DNA from: Pedobacter petrophilus
GTDB taxonomy: Bacteria > Bacteroidota > Bacteroidia > Sphingobacteriales > Sphingobacteriaceae
Direction of reading: 5' to 3'
Length of the DNA: 64,000 bases
Assembly (NCBI RefSeq): GCF_009674725.1
Contig: NZ_WKKH01000012.1
Location: 62,001-126,000 of the forward strand
Shown: positions 43,602 to 52,985 of the stretch, piece by piece
Layout: each line of letters begins with the position of its first letter
Position numbering within the stretch: the first letter of the stretch is position 1
Notes under the pieces: generated by a model
Database searches by the model: none
The model's input: the letters and a program-made list of their open reading frames with translations, nothing else
What the model was told of the DNA's origin: nothing
Program-made: the position numbers and the translations under genes

Positions 43602-44525
43602 TTACTTCTGACTTTGTTCACCTGCAACGGTAGTTTTATTCTCGCCAAACAAACTAAAACCAATTGCAAAACCCACCCATGGTTTGCCTTGGTAACCCCA
43701 GCTAACACCTGCAGATTTATCAATAAAGTCAACCCCTGTAAATATGCCAATCTGAAATACATCATATTGATACATATATCCCGCAGAAAAGGATAATGTA
43801 GAAGCAGAATTGTCTTTATCGATCTTAACACCGCCTACTGATACCCCACCCAGTAAATTACTAGCCGAATATACCCTATTTACATGTTGCCACTTTATGC
43901 CAGCAGATATTCCAAAATTTATCTTTTCTTCGAAAGTAAACGGAGCCTTCGAATTACCAAACCTTGCTTTGATAGGTAACGTCAAAAAACCCCAGGTAAA
44001 TCCTTTTTTATGCGGATAAATAGATTCACATTTATCATTAAAATCTTTAAGAGAAATAAAAAAATGTGCGTTATTTGCCCATGAATCAATATAAGCCAGG
44101 TCTTTGTATTTATATTTGCTAAAGTTCAGACTATCTTTAGTAATCTCTTTCGATTTAATCCCCACATCGGATTTTAGTATTTTATAATAATTGGGTTTCT
44201 CCTCATTAAATGGTTCATAAATTTTATTTTCATTACTATTCGGTAAATTTTTATAGAAATATTCTTTTTCCAAATTGGTGCTATAATTCCAAACAGAAAG
44301 AACATAACCATTCTCAACAACATCATAGATATAAAATTTAATTCCGTCGTTGAGCAAGAAAGAGAGATCAATTACTTCTTTTATCGTAGGATCATAAACT
44401 TTTACCGGAATACTGGTTTTGGTTATAAAAGATTTTCCAATAATATCAGTGCTTTTTCCATTTGATTGTCCGAAAGATTGGCCAATAAATAAGCAATAAA
44501 AGAATACAATTAAGAGCTTTTTCAT
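43602..44525 (-). CDS. Secreted protein with possible C-terminal beta-barrel, unknown function
   Basis: A 307-residue protein with a signal peptide (MKKLLIVFFYCLFIGQSFGQ). Residues of about 25-165 form a polar domain I do not recognise. From about 170 the sequence changes to glycine/aromatic-rich strands (FTWGFLTLPIKARFG, INFGISAGIKWQ, LLGGVSVGG, LSFSAGYMYQYD, VGFAIGFSLF), resembling a small outer-membrane barrel. It lies directly upstream of the LpxR-like gene, so the two may be co-expressed. Function not known. Confidence 0.72.
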   Translation of the reverse strand: MKKLLIVFFYCLFIGQSFGQSNGKSTDIIGKSFITKTSIPVKVYDPTIKEVIDLSFLLNDGIKFYIYDVVENGYVLSVWNYSTNLEKEYFYKNLPNSNENKIYEPFNEEKPNYYKILKSDVGIKSKEITKDSLNFSKYKYKDLAYIDSWANNAHFFISLKDFNDKCESIYPHKKGFTWGFLTLPIKARFGNSKAPFTFEEKINFGISAGIKWQHVNRVYSASNLLGGVSVGGVKIDKDNSASTLSFSAGYMYQYDVFQIGIFTGVDFIDKSAGVSWGYQGKPWVGFAIGFSLFGENKTTVAGEQSQK

Positions 44526-44741
44526 GATTTGCGTTTTTTAGATGGTTTGAGATTACCATAAAAATAGTCTCATTATTTCCATCGTCATATACCCACTATC
44601 CGGTATATTTCAGGATTGCTAAATACCTTACCTTTAAAAAGTTAAGTCTTCTATTCGCACAGAAGTAACTGAAATATTTTTAGCGCTTATAAGGCAAATG
44701 CATATTAAATTTGATATTTTTACTAGCAAACGCTCTCACAG

Positions 44742-46622
44742 ATGAATAAAAAATTATTTAAACTCATCTTAATCTTATTTCTCCCCATAAAATTTTGTTT
44801 TGCTCAAACCGGGCATCCGATATTGATTGACACTGCTAAGAAATTCAGCATCAGTAAGCATGGGTATTTCTACGAGGATAAGAACTTAAACCTAAGCATC
44901 GATTCTCTCATCAACTATAAAGCAGCTAATAAACTAATTCCACTAACCCCGGGAAAAGTATTTAGCAAAGGCTATACAGAATCTTATTACTGGATCGCAT
45001 TCGATGTGGAGAATACATTGGATCAAGCGGTCCACCTGATGTTTAAAGAGCACAGTTCCGGTATCAATCAACTCCAGTTATATAAATTAGATCATCTCGG
45101 AAAAATTTATCCATTCGGATTAACAGGCGACCATTTTCCTTTCAAACAACGTCCTTATCGCAACCGCAGCTTTATCTATCCCATAATACTAATGGCTCAT
45201 GAAAAGGCTACTTTCTTTTTATGGGCCGATAAACGGGGCCAGAATTTATATATGCCCATGTCAATAGGACGCGACGTAGATATTGTTCAGGCAGAAATTC
45301 CACTACATACATTATTTGGCTTTTATACAGGCGTGTTTGTATTTGCAATGATCTTCAACCTGCTGCTTTTTGTATCAGTTAAGGATAATATTCACCTGTA
45401 TTATGCCATTTACATTTTCTGCATGCTCATTTTTATCCTCGAAGAGGAAGGACTCGCTTTCCAATGGGTTTATCCTAACTTTCCGGGTCTTCAAGATTAT
45501 ATGCGGTTAATTATGGCATCACTTAGCTGTGGATTATTGATTCAGGTAATGCAACTTTTTGTGGACCAAAACGAATCAAACAGCAGGATGTTCCGCTTTA
45601 CTAATTACTATAAACGCTTCTGCTGGAGCATGGCAATCATTCCTGTATTAATGCGCTTTAAGTCGTTTATAATTCTCGAAAAAATCGTTTTCTATATCAA
45701 TAATTTTTTAGCTCTTCTCACCGTAATTGTCATCATTATTTGTGTAGTGGAAAGAATTAAAGCGGGGTATAAATTAGGCTGGTATTATTTTATAGCAACA
45801 GTGATGCTCTTATTTGGCGTATTCAACTACATTTTTAATACGCTGGGAATTACAAACTTTAATTTATTGAAGCCAAATGGTTTAGTAGTAGGTTTAACAG
45901 CAGAAATTATATTTCTTTCTTTCGCACTTACACAACGTTACAATTTTCTTAAAAAAGAAAAAGAGATTCTGCTAGAAGAAAAGAGCAAACATCAGGTAGA
46001 CTTAGCAGATGGAATCTTCAACGCACAGGAAGATGAGCGAACCCGTTTGGCGCGGGATCTTCATGACGATCTTGGTGGTACACTTTCAATCATCAAACTA
46101 AACATTACAGCTTTTCAGCATAAGGTTTTGCAGCTTACTGCTGGCGAACAAGTTTTTTATGATCGGACAATTGGGATGATTGAAAAAGCCTGCTTTGACT
46201 TAAGAGAAATTTCACACAATCTCATGCCTAAAAATTTTGAACAATCTGGCTTAATCGAAACATTGAAAGAACATTTCATCACCCTTAACCAATCCGGTAA
46301 AATTAAATTCGATTTTGTATTCCAGGTAGATCAGCCTATGGAAAGCACCATGGAAATAACCATATACCGCATTATTAATGAACTAATTAATAACATTATC
46401 AGACATTCCTGCGCTTCAAAAGCAACCATACAGATTTTGTCGTTTAATGAAAGAATCAATATTATGGCAGAAGATAATGGTATTGGTTTTAATCCGGATA
46501 GAGATAAAAAAGGCCTTGGAATTCAAAATATCCTTTCAAGGGTGAAATACCTAAATGGAAAAATTCAGATTGACAGCAATCAAAATGGTACCACAACTAC
46601 AATAGATATTCCAATTAAATAA
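44742..46622 (+). CDS. 7TM (DISM-type) sensor histidine kinase
   Basis: The 626-residue membrane kinase has a signal peptide, an extracytoplasmic 7TMR-DISMED2-like domain (about 35-175), seven or so membrane helices (about 185-395), a short coiled coil, and a HisKA_3-type phosphoacceptor ARDLHDDLGGTLS (H441). A HATPase_c domain follows (ELINNIIRHS near 545, DNGIGF near 585, GLGIQNI near 600). HisKA_3 kinases pair with NarL/LuxR regulators, and one follows with a 1-bp overlap (TAATG). The signal is unknown; DISM domains often bind carbohydrates or small molecules. Confidence 0.93.
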   Translation: MNKKLFKLILILFLPIKFCFAQTGHPILIDTAKKFSISKHGYFYEDKNLNLSIDSLINYKAANKLIPLTPGKVFSKGYTESYYWIAFDVENTLDQAVHLMFKEHSSGINQLQLYKLDHLGKIYPFGLTGDHFPFKQRPYRNRSFIYPIILMAHEKATFFLWADKRGQNLYMPMSIGRDVDIVQAEIPLHTLFGFYTGVFVFAMIFNLLLFVSVKDNIHLYYAIYIFCMLIFILEEEGLAFQWVYPNFPGLQDYMRLIMASLSCGLLIQVMQLFVDQNESNSRMFRFTNYYKRFCWSMAIIPVLMRFKSFIILEKIVFYINNFLALLTVIVIIICVVERIKAGYKLGWYYFIATVMLLFGVFNYIFNTLGITNFNLLKPNGLVVGLTAEIIFLSFALTQRYNFLKKEKEILLEEKSKHQVDLADGIFNAQEDERTRLARDLHDDLGGTLSIIKLNITAFQHKVLQLTAGEQVFYDRTIGMIEKACFDLREISHNLMPKNFEQSGLIETLKEHFITLNQSGKIKFDFVFQVDQPMESTMEITIYRIINELINNIIRHSCASKATIQILSFNERINIMAEDNGIGFNPDRDKKGLGIQNILSRVKYLNGKIQIDSNQNGTTTTIDIPIK

Positions 46623-47275
46623 TGGAAAGTAAAGAACAACACCTCATTACATTAATGATCGCAGATGATCATAAACTATTTGCGGAAGGATTATGTGCAA
46701 TTCTTTCCAAACATCCTAATTTTAAAATAATCGGGGTGGCTGCAAATGGAAAAGAAATTCTACATCTGCTTAATCACCATTTACCGGATATACTCATCAT
46801 TGATTTAAATATGCCTGTTCTGGATGGTGAAACTGCATGTGAAAAAATTAGACAGTTGTTTCCCTCAGTTAAGATCATGGTGCTATCAATGTATCATACC
46901 TCAAAACTGGCCACTAAACTGGAAGAAATAGGAGTGAAGGCCTTTATCCAAAAAGATACAGATGCAGACAGCTTATTCAAGATTATTTCAGAAATTAAGC
47001 TGGGAGAATGTTTTTTTGAGAAGACAAAATCTAACCTTCAATCGGCTTCTAATTATAACGTTGACGATCATTTCCAAAAGAGCCATAATTTAACTTCAAG
47101 GGAGATGGAAATTCTAAAATTGATTAGCGATGACTATACTTCACAGCAAATTGCGCAAAAATTATTTATCAGTTTAAATACCGTTGATACGCACCGGAAA
47201 AACATGGTACAGAAGTTAAATGTAACTGGCAAAACCGGATTATTAAAATTTGCACTTGAAAATAAGCATCGCTAA
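46622..47275 (+). CDS. NarL/FixJ family response regulator
   Basis: The 217-residue protein has a receiver domain (about 8-125) with the acidic pair D15-D16, the phosphoacceptor D61 in IIDLNMPVLDG and a conserved lysine in AFIQKD. A LuxR-type helix-turn-helix (about 150-212) follows, with LTSREMEILKLISDDYTSQQIAQKL and NTVDTHRKNM. Its start codon overlaps the stop of the sensor kinase, so the two form a cognate pair. The gene downstream, a KAS III enzyme preceded by dyad sequences, is a possible target. Confidence 0.96.
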   Translation: MESKEQHLITLMIADDHKLFAEGLCAILSKHPNFKIIGVAANGKEILHLLNHHLPDILIIDLNMPVLDGETACEKIRQLFPSVKIMVLSMYHTSKLATKLEEIGVKAFIQKDTDADSLFKIISEIKLGECFFEKTKSNLQSASNYNVDDHFQKSHNLTSREMEILKLISDDYTSQQIAQKLFISLNTVDTHRKNMVQKLNVTGKTGLLKFALENKHR

Positions 47276-47323
47276 ATTTTTATTTATTTTCGATATTCGA
47301 ATATAATTGATATTTTTATACTA

Positions 47324-47346
47324 CATACCGTTTTAGTATGCGGTAT
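47324..47346. promoter_or_regulatory. Overlapping dyads upstream of the KAS III gene
   Basis: ATACCG (47325-47330) is inverted as CGGTAT (47341-47346), and CATAC (47324-47328) as GTATG (47336-47340). The group lies 8-30 bp before the ATG, a position suited to an operator or a leader structure. Confidence 0.35.
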
Positions 47347-47353
47347 TATAATT

Positions 47354-48433
47354 ATGAGCAAAGCAATAAATACAGTAATAACCGGTACAGGAAGTTACAT
47401 CCCTGAAAATATAATTTCTGGTAATGAATTCCTAAATTCGACTTTTTTTGAAAATGGAAATCGCATTGAAAAAGAAAATGCTGAGATTATCCATAAGTTT
47501 TCTGAAATCACCGAAATCGTTGAGCGAAGATACATCAGTGATCAGCAGTTAAGCAATCACATTGGTGCTATAGCTGCAGAAAAGGCTATCGAAAATGCAG
47601 GGATTGACAAAGAAACGTTAGATTACATTATCTTCTGTCACAACTTTGGAGACATTCCATTAGGCAGTAATAGAGTTGATATTCTTCCATCACTGGCGGC
47701 TAAAGTAAAACAACAACTAGGGATATTAAATCCAGACTGTGTTGCTTACGACATTATTTTTGGTTGCCCTGGGTGGGTTCAGGGATCTATACAAGCAGAT
47801 TACTTTATTAAAAGTGGTGATGCCAGGCGCGTTATGGTAATTGGTGCGGAAACCTTAAGCAGGATCATTGATCCGCATGATCGCGACAGCATGATTTTTT
47901 CTGATGGAGCAGGCGCAGTGATTTTTGAAGGCAGAGAAGAGGAAGAGGAAAAAGCGGGCATTTTAGCGCATAAAACCGAAACCCATGCCGTAAATTACGG
48001 TAACTTACTTACCATGGGCAAAGGTTCACACCCGGAAGAAAAAACCGGAAACTTTTATTTGAAAATGAATGGCCGTAAACTATATGAGTTTGCTGTTGTA
48101 CAGGTTCCTCAGGTTATTAAAAAAGCGATTGATAAAGCCGGGTTAGGTGTTGATGATGTTAACATTGTATTTGTACATCAGGCAAATGGCAAAATGGACA
48201 CTGCCATTATGAAACGCCTGTTTAAACTATATGGAAAAGATACAGTTCCTGAAAACCTGGTTCCAATGACCATATCATGGTTAGGCAATAGCTCCGTTGC
48301 AACTATACCAACGTTACTGGATCTGGTTTTAAAAGAAGAAGTTAAAGGATATAAAGTTAAAGCAGGAGACGTTGCCGTTTTTGCTTCGGTTGGTGCCGGA
48401 ATGCACATTAACGCATTTGTGTATCGGTTTTAA
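47354..48433 (+). CDS. 3-oxoacyl-[ACP] synthase III (FabH-like)
   Basis: The 359-residue thiolase-fold enzyme has the KAS III catalytic triad: C138 in DIIFGCPGW, H275 in FVHQANGKMD and N312 in LGNSSVATIP. It condenses an acyl-CoA with malonyl-ACP to start a fatty-acid chain, or performs a related condensation in a specialised pathway. It is longer than housekeeping FabH (about 320-335) with an N-terminal insertion near residues 25-45, and it stands outside a fab cluster, so a special role is possible. Its stop codon overlaps that of the convergent TPR gene. Confidence 0.9.
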   Translation: MSKAINTVITGTGSYIPENIISGNEFLNSTFFENGNRIEKENAEIIHKFSEITEIVERRYISDQQLSNHIGAIAAEKAIENAGIDKETLDYIIFCHNFGDIPLGSNRVDILPSLAAKVKQQLGILNPDCVAYDIIFGCPGWVQGSIQADYFIKSGDARRVMVIGAETLSRIIDPHDRDSMIFSDGAGAVIFEGREEEEEKAGILAHKTETHAVNYGNLLTMGKGSHPEEKTGNFYLKMNGRKLYEFAVVQVPQVIKKAIDKAGLGVDDVNIVFVHQANGKMDTAIMKRLFKLYGKDTVPENLVPMTISWLGNSSVATIPTLLDLVLKEEVKGYKVKAGDVAVFASVGAGMHINAFVYRF

Positions 48434-49920
48434 TTAGCCAGCCTTTTTAAACCTGCTTTAGCCTGGCTTTCAATACTGTTTTCATATTCATGATTTTTCA
48501 TGGCTATGGCCGTATTGAAAGCCTCTTTTGCTTTTACAGCATTTTTCTTTTTTTCGTAAATCTTACCCATCTGCACCGCAGCATTTGCAGCGAAATAATA
48601 TTTTAAGTTTTTACCCTGATTAATCGATGCCTGATAAGCAACCAACGCCTGATCATCTTTACCTAAACCGTCATAAACCCTGCCTAACCTGTAATTAAAT
48701 TCTGCCTTGTCTTTATCGCTTGTGTAATCTGAAGTTTGTCTATCAGCCAGCACTTGAAGGGCTTTAGTTAAGTATCCCCCGTCAAATAATAACCTGGTTT
48801 TTAAAAGATCAACAGGTGGCAACGGGGCGGCTGCTTCATTTTTAGCCTGCTTATCCTTTTCAGTATAGAGGTAGCCATTATTTACAGCCTTGGCTGCTAA
48901 TGAATTATAGCCTGTTTTATCACCTTTTAAGAGCGAAATCCAGGCAAGGTGAAGATTTGCGTCTTTAACATAATTTACGCCCTTATTCGACTGCAAAAAG
49001 CGATTAAAATAAACGCCTGCATTAAGATCTAATTTGTTGAGGCGCGCCACGCCTTCCAGATAATGGAGGTATGGAAATGGCTGATAAACTCCGCCTTCCG
49101 GCTTTTTAGATAAAATTTGAATCGCTTCATCGTTATGCGCATTTTTTAAACAAACGTAGCTTTGTAAATAGCTTTTCAAAAGACTCGTATCTGCGATACG
49201 CTCTGTATACTTCATTGTTTTGGCATAGGCCGATGAACTATGAGCCACATCGCTAAGTACGTAAGCGTAATAAAATACCACTTCATCATAAAATGGCTCG
49301 TAAGAAGATTTGGGTAAGTAATCAGTAAGTTTTTCAAACATATTGAGCCCCGTTTGAAGATTCCCCTTAATACCAAATGTGGAAAGTGCAGTTTTGAGTG
49401 CTCCATCTGGTAAATTGCCTAGAACAGCATTTATTAAACCAAGGCCCTTAAAATTTAATTGAAAATCAGGAAATTTTTTTACATTTTCCTGGAGGAGGTT
49501 ATTGGCCTTTTTAACTTCCATAGCCGCATTGAAAAACTCTCCAAAACGGCCCCGGATTAAGGCCCACTGCAAATTGATTTCAGCCTGGGCATAAAGATAA
49601 TAAGGAGACTTTTTGTCATCGTCACTAATCTGATCTAAACGAGCAGACTTGTTTCCCTTCAACCGGTCAAAATCAGCTTTGCTTTCTGAAGTAACGATTG
49701 TAAAATAGTCTACATAATTTTCCAATAGCGGGATAATCGCATTCTTAGGATGCTGCTTCTTTTCAGTAGATATGTATGCCCTGGCGTTGCCAAGCTTTAA
49801 TTCAAAAATGCTTTTATAGGCTTTAAGGCAGTTGGCATTAAAATCGAAGTTTGCAAAAAGCGACGTAGATGAAAATATGAATAGCGCAGAAAGAACAATA
49901 AAACGGTAATTTTTAATCAT
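48430..49920 (-). CDS. Tetratricopeptide repeat protein, secreted
   Basis: The 496-residue protein has a signal peptide (MIKNYRFIVLSALFIFSSTSLFA) and a largely helical mature part. Clear TPR units occur near the C-terminus: AEFNYRLGRVYDGLGKDDQALVAYQ and AAVQMGKIYEKKKNAVKAKEAFN (about 408-475); the earlier repeats are degenerate. It probably works as a periplasmic protein-interaction scaffold, with unknown partners. It is transcribed alone and its stop codon overlaps the KAS III stop. Confidence 0.88.
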   Translation of the reverse strand: MIKNYRFIVLSALFIFSSTSLFANFDFNANCLKAYKSIFELKLGNARAYISTEKKQHPKNAIIPLLENYVDYFTIVTSESKADFDRLKGNKSARLDQISDDDKKSPYYLYAQAEINLQWALIRGRFGEFFNAAMEVKKANNLLQENVKKFPDFQLNFKGLGLINAVLGNLPDGALKTALSTFGIKGNLQTGLNMFEKLTDYLPKSSYEPFYDEVVFYYAYVLSDVAHSSSAYAKTMKYTERIADTSLLKSYLQSYVCLKNAHNDEAIQILSKKPEGGVYQPFPYLHYLEGVARLNKLDLNAGVYFNRFLQSNKGVNYVKDANLHLAWISLLKGDKTGYNSLAAKAVNNGYLYTEKDKQAKNEAAAPLPPVDLLKTRLLFDGGYLTKALQVLADRQTSDYTSDKDKAEFNYRLGRVYDGLGKDDQALVAYQASINQGKNLKYYFAANAAVQMGKIYEKKKNAVKAKEAFNTAIAMKNHEYENSIESQAKAGLKRLAN

Positions 49921-50004
49921 TGTTGATGGTGTTCATTTGATCGGAGCAATCAAAAACTGCTCAATATGCTTAACGCTTAAATATTATTCTTGTTTTGTGT
50001 ATAA

Positions 50005-50037
50005 GCAAAAAACGTCCCGATTACAGTCGAGACGTTT
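50005..50037 (-). terminator. Terminator after the zinc-ribbon gene
   Basis: AAACGTC (50010-50016) pairs with GACGTTT (50031-50037), extended inward by CGA/TCG after one mismatch. A T run follows on the minus strand. It begins 26 bp after the zinc-ribbon gene. Confidence 0.8.
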
Positions 50038-50062
50038 CCTATTATATTATAAAGATTTGAAA

Positions 50063-50806
50063 TTAACCTTCAGCTACTTCATGTGTTAAAGCCTCATCAA
50101 CAAGGATACGGCCACAATGCTCGCAAACGATAATTTTTTTACGTTGACGGATATCTAACTGACGTTGAGGTGGAATTTGGTTGAAACAACCTGAACATGA
50201 ATCACGATCGATAGTTACAACTGCTAAACCGTTAACCGCATTCTTGCGTAAACGTTTATAAGCCACCAATAAACGTTCCTCAATTTGAGGCTCTGCTTTA
50301 TCTGCTTTCTTTTGTAAATCCTGCTCTTCTTTTTCAGTTTCAGATGTAATTACACCAAGCTCTCCTTTTTTAATCTCTAAATCTTTTTTTCTTCCATCCA
50401 ATTCAGCTTTTGCTGCTTCATAGATTTCAGTTTTAGAAGTGATTTCGAAACCGTGTTCTTTAATTTTTTTCTCAGAAACCTGGATATCTAAGCCTTGAAT
50501 CTCAATTTCTTTGGTTAAAGCATCGTATTCACGGTTGTTTTTAACTTCTTTTAATTGAGTATCGTATTTTTTTATAGAAGACTGAGCGTCTTTGATTGTA
50601 TTTTTACGCGTTACGATTGAATCCTCCAGGTCATCAAGCTCAGCTTTAATTTTTGAAATTCTGGTTTCTAATCCTAAAACATCATCTTCTAAATCGGCAA
50701 CTTCCATTGGTAATTCGCCACGTACCTGACGGATTTTATCAATTTTGGTGTGGATATTTTGTAATTCGTATAAAGCTTTTAGCTTTTGTTCTACGGTTTG
50801 TTCCAT
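50063..50806 (-). CDS. C4-type zinc-ribbon coiled-coil protein (zf-RING_7 family)
   Basis: The 247-residue protein is a long coiled coil (about 1-185, rich in E/K heptads) ending in a zinc ribbon with C204, C207, C228 and C231 (DSCSGC and VCEHC). The family is widespread and resembles nucleic-acid-associated helical hairpin proteins, but its exact role is not established. It overlaps the Nif3-like gene by one base, a pairing conserved in many bacteria, and both are ended by a shared terminator. Confidence 0.93.
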   Translation of the reverse strand: MEQTVEQKLKALYELQNIHTKIDKIRQVRGELPMEVADLEDDVLGLETRISKIKAELDDLEDSIVTRKNTIKDAQSSIKKYDTQLKEVKNNREYDALTKEIEIQGLDIQVSEKKIKEHGFEITSKTEIYEAAKAELDGRKKDLEIKKGELGVITSETEKEEQDLQKKADKAEPQIEERLLVAYKRLRKNAVNGLAVVTIDRDSCSGCFNQIPPQRQLDIRQRKKIIVCEHCGRILVDEALTHEVAEG

Positions 50807-51903
50807 TAAAACAAGTAATTTATGGGGTTTGTATTTTGCTCCGTTAAACGGATTGCAAAGTTAGTAAATTTTTTCTGAATAATTTCAACCAATAAATCTG
50901 ATGTAAATTGTTCAGTTTCAAAGTGTCCGATGTCGGCAATGATGATTTTTTCCTCCGCATCAAAAAACTCGTGATATTTGAAATCTGCCGTAATAAAAGC
51001 ATCGGCACCTGCCGCAATTGCCTCCTTTAAAAGAAAACTTCCGGAGCCACCACATACAGCTACTTTTTTAATTCTTTTTCCGGTAACTGCAGTATGCCTA
51101 ACTACTTTTGCCTGCATTCTGTCTTTCACAAGGTGAAGAAAATCGTAGGCATCCATATCGTATTCCAGCCAACCCAACATGCCAGATCCCACCAACTGAT
51201 GTTTATTTTCCAGTTTATAAATATCGTAAGCCACCTCCTCATAAGGATGGTTTTCAAAAAGTGCGAGTAAAATCTTTCTTTCCACCTGGATAGGATAAAC
51301 GATCTCTATCCTGGTTTCAGCCTCCTGATGCCTAACACCTCTTTCGCCCACAAAAGGATCTGAAGCTTCATTTCCTTTAAAAGTTCCAAAACCATCTGCA
51401 TTAAAACTGCATTCACTGTAGTTTCCAATGTTTCCTCCACCTGCGTAAAATAATGCTGAACGCAGTTGCTCTGCTTGCGCCTGTGGACAATAGGTAACCA
51501 GCTTTTTCAATAGGCCTGTTTTAGGAGAAAGCACTTTGGTTCCGCTCAGGCCCAGCCGCTCACAAATGCGGGCATTTACGCCGGTATGTACACTATCAAG
51601 ATTAGTATGGATAGCATACAGAGCGATATTATTTTTGATCGCTTTTAATACCACACGTTCTACATAATTTTTCCCGTTTAGCTTTTTCAAGCCCTTAAAA
51701 ACAATAGGGTGGTGGGTAATGATTAAATTACAGCCTGTAGAAATGGCCTCATCAACAATGGCTTCAATGCAATCTAAAGCAACCAATGCTGCACGAACAT
51801 CCATATTCGGATCGCCAACAATTAACCCCGAATTATCGTAATCTTCCTGGTAATTCAGCGGTGCAATACTTTCTAGGTAATTGGTAATTTCGGATAATTT
51901 CAT
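50806..51903 (-). CDS. Nif3-like dinuclear metal centre protein (NGG1p-interacting factor 3 family)
   Basis: The 365-residue protein is the long form of the Nif3/DUF34 family, with the metal-binding halves at both ends and an inserted PII-like domain (about 125-235). Metal ligands are seen in ITHHPIVF (H64, H65), in the LDSVHTGVN loop near residue 100, and in the C-terminal IADIGHFETE. The family forms toroidal hexamers; proposed roles include GTP cyclohydrolase-like or metal-insertion functions, none firmly settled. It is coupled to the zinc-ribbon gene by a 1-bp overlap. Confidence 0.94.
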   Translation of the reverse strand: MKLSEITNYLESIAPLNYQEDYDNSGLIVGDPNMDVRAALVALDCIEAIVDEAISTGCNLIITHHPIVFKGLKKLNGKNYVERVVLKAIKNNIALYAIHTNLDSVHTGVNARICERLGLSGTKVLSPKTGLLKKLVTYCPQAQAEQLRSALFYAGGGNIGNYSECSFNADGFGTFKGNEASDPFVGERGVRHQEAETRIEIVYPIQVERKILLALFENHPYEEVAYDIYKLENKHQLVGSGMLGWLEYDMDAYDFLHLVKDRMQAKVVRHTAVTGKRIKKVAVCGGSGSFLLKEAIAAGADAFITADFKYHEFFDAEEKIIIADIGHFETEQFTSDLLVEIIQKKFTNFAIRLTEQNTNPINYLF

Positions 51904-51984
51904 GGCATAAATATAGAAATTTTAGGGTTTTGGTTTGGAAGGAAATATCGAAGACCTCTTTATTTAAAACCCCAATAGAAACGA

Positions 51985-52024
51985 AAGTCCGCAAACTCGA
52001 TTTTCATCGGGTGCGGACTTGTAG
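51985..52024. repeat. Intergenic hairpin carrying GCGGACTTGTAG
   Basis: AAGTCCGCA (51985-51993) pairs with TGCGGACTT (52012-52020), with a further CGAT/ATCG inside. The 12-mer GCGGACTTGTAG (52013-52024) is shared with the GC-rich element at 10.4 kb. It sits in the gap between the Nif3 and TM2 genes and may double as the terminator of the DUF2752-TM2 unit. Confidence 0.6.
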
Positions 52025-52122
52025 TGTATGGCATAAGATCCTTAAAAAAGGATACTGCCTTTGCTCTATCAAATTTGAAAAATGAATTTATTCACCGTGG
52101 ATGCTTCGTTGGTTTGATCTAT

Positions 52123-52494
52123 TTATTGAAATCCGCCACCCATTCTAACCATTTGCAAGCTTTCGAAAACTGCTTTCTGGTTATATTCAAAGGCCAGGCT
52201 TTTATGGTTGATCACGTCTACAATCGTACCGATCATACATAATCCGCCAGTGAAAAAGTATAAAAGACCCATTCCAATTTGCCCGATAACAAAGCGGTGA
52301 ATCCCTGCGAAACCTAAAAATCCGATTAGGGCTAATAACAAAAGCTCTGAAGGCTGTTTTCTTCTGCTTCCGTAAATCATGAGGAAGTTGCGCAATTGTT
52401 GCTCAGTTAAACCTGTGGTGGCTTGCTGTAAGTATGCATATTCTTCTGGCGTTATACCTGGTAACGACATTAAAGGAGATTGAAATATATCCAT
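52123..52494 (-). CDS. TM2 domain membrane protein
   Basis: The 123-residue protein has a cytosolic helical N-terminus (about 1-60) and a TM2 domain (about 62-115). The TM2 domain is two membrane helices linked by a short turn, with the typical G-x-x-GIHRFVIGQ and GLLYFFTGGLCMIGTIVDVI. The family's function is unknown, although it is widespread in bacteria. It follows the DUF2752 gene by 4 bp, so they form a two-gene operon. Confidence 0.9.
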   Translation of the reverse strand: MDIFQSPLMSLPGITPEEYAYLQQATTGLTEQQLRNFLMIYGSRRKQPSELLLLALIGFLGFAGIHRFVIGQIGMGLLYFFTGGLCMIGTIVDVINHKSLAFEYNQKAVFESLQMVRMGGGFQ

Positions 52495-52498
52495 GGTT

Positions 52499-52801
52499 TT
52501 ATGTATTTGTGGTTAATGTTTTAAATTTTTGTTTATTCTTAATCAACGTATAAATTCTGTAAACGATAATCAAAAGTGCCGGAAACCCAAACCAATGTTC
52601 GGAAAAGCTTTCGGTAAATTCGCCATGAAAGAAATGACTAATCGACCTTCCCAACCCGCATCCCGGACACCATCCTTCGTAGCCTAAATTGGCCAGCGGA
52701 CAAAGTGTAAAGTGATGCTCATGACCGTTTGCTGTTGCCAGTAACACTAAAGCCATCACCCAGAACGCTAGTTCTAACGGGAAGTTTTTAATGTATCTCA
52801 T
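52499..52801 (-). CDS. DUF2752 membrane protein
   Basis: The 100-residue protein has two membrane helices (about 8-24 and 66-86) and the family signature LCPLANLGYEGWCPGCGLGRS (split here as CPLANLG and CPGCGLGRS) with three cysteines. DUF2752 proteins are small and uncharacterised. It starts with ATG at 52801 and lies 4 bp upstream of the TM2 gene, a recurrent neighbour of this family in Bacteroidota. Confidence 0.88.
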   Translation of the reverse strand: MRYIKNFPLELAFWVMALVLLATANGHEHHFTLCPLANLGYEGWCPGCGLGRSISHFFHGEFTESFSEHWFGFPALLIIVYRIYTLIKNKQKFKTLTTNT

Positions 52802-52973
52802 GCTTTCAATTTATATGTTTTAGAGGATTTGAGATGTGCTTTGTTACAGGATTAGATGCAAATTCGACCAACTGTAAATATAAACCGACGAATCGGGAAT
52901 TGCATGCGAACAAACTTCGTACAAACTTAAAAAACCTTTAACATAATTCGCGGTTAATATTAAAGAATAAGCT

Positions 52974-52981
52974 TATTTTTG
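52974..52981 (+). promoter_or_regulatory. -7 promoter box abutting mfd
   Basis: TATTTTTG, an exact TAnnTTTG match, ends 4 nt before the TTG start of mfd at 52986. Confidence 0.55.
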
Positions 52982-52985
52982 TGCC

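Noticed and set aside
43460..43831. A 123-codon frame on the minus strand overlapping the LpxR-like and unknown secreted genes
   Set aside because: It overlaps two better-supported genes, each with a signal peptide, and its composition looks like an out-of-frame reading.
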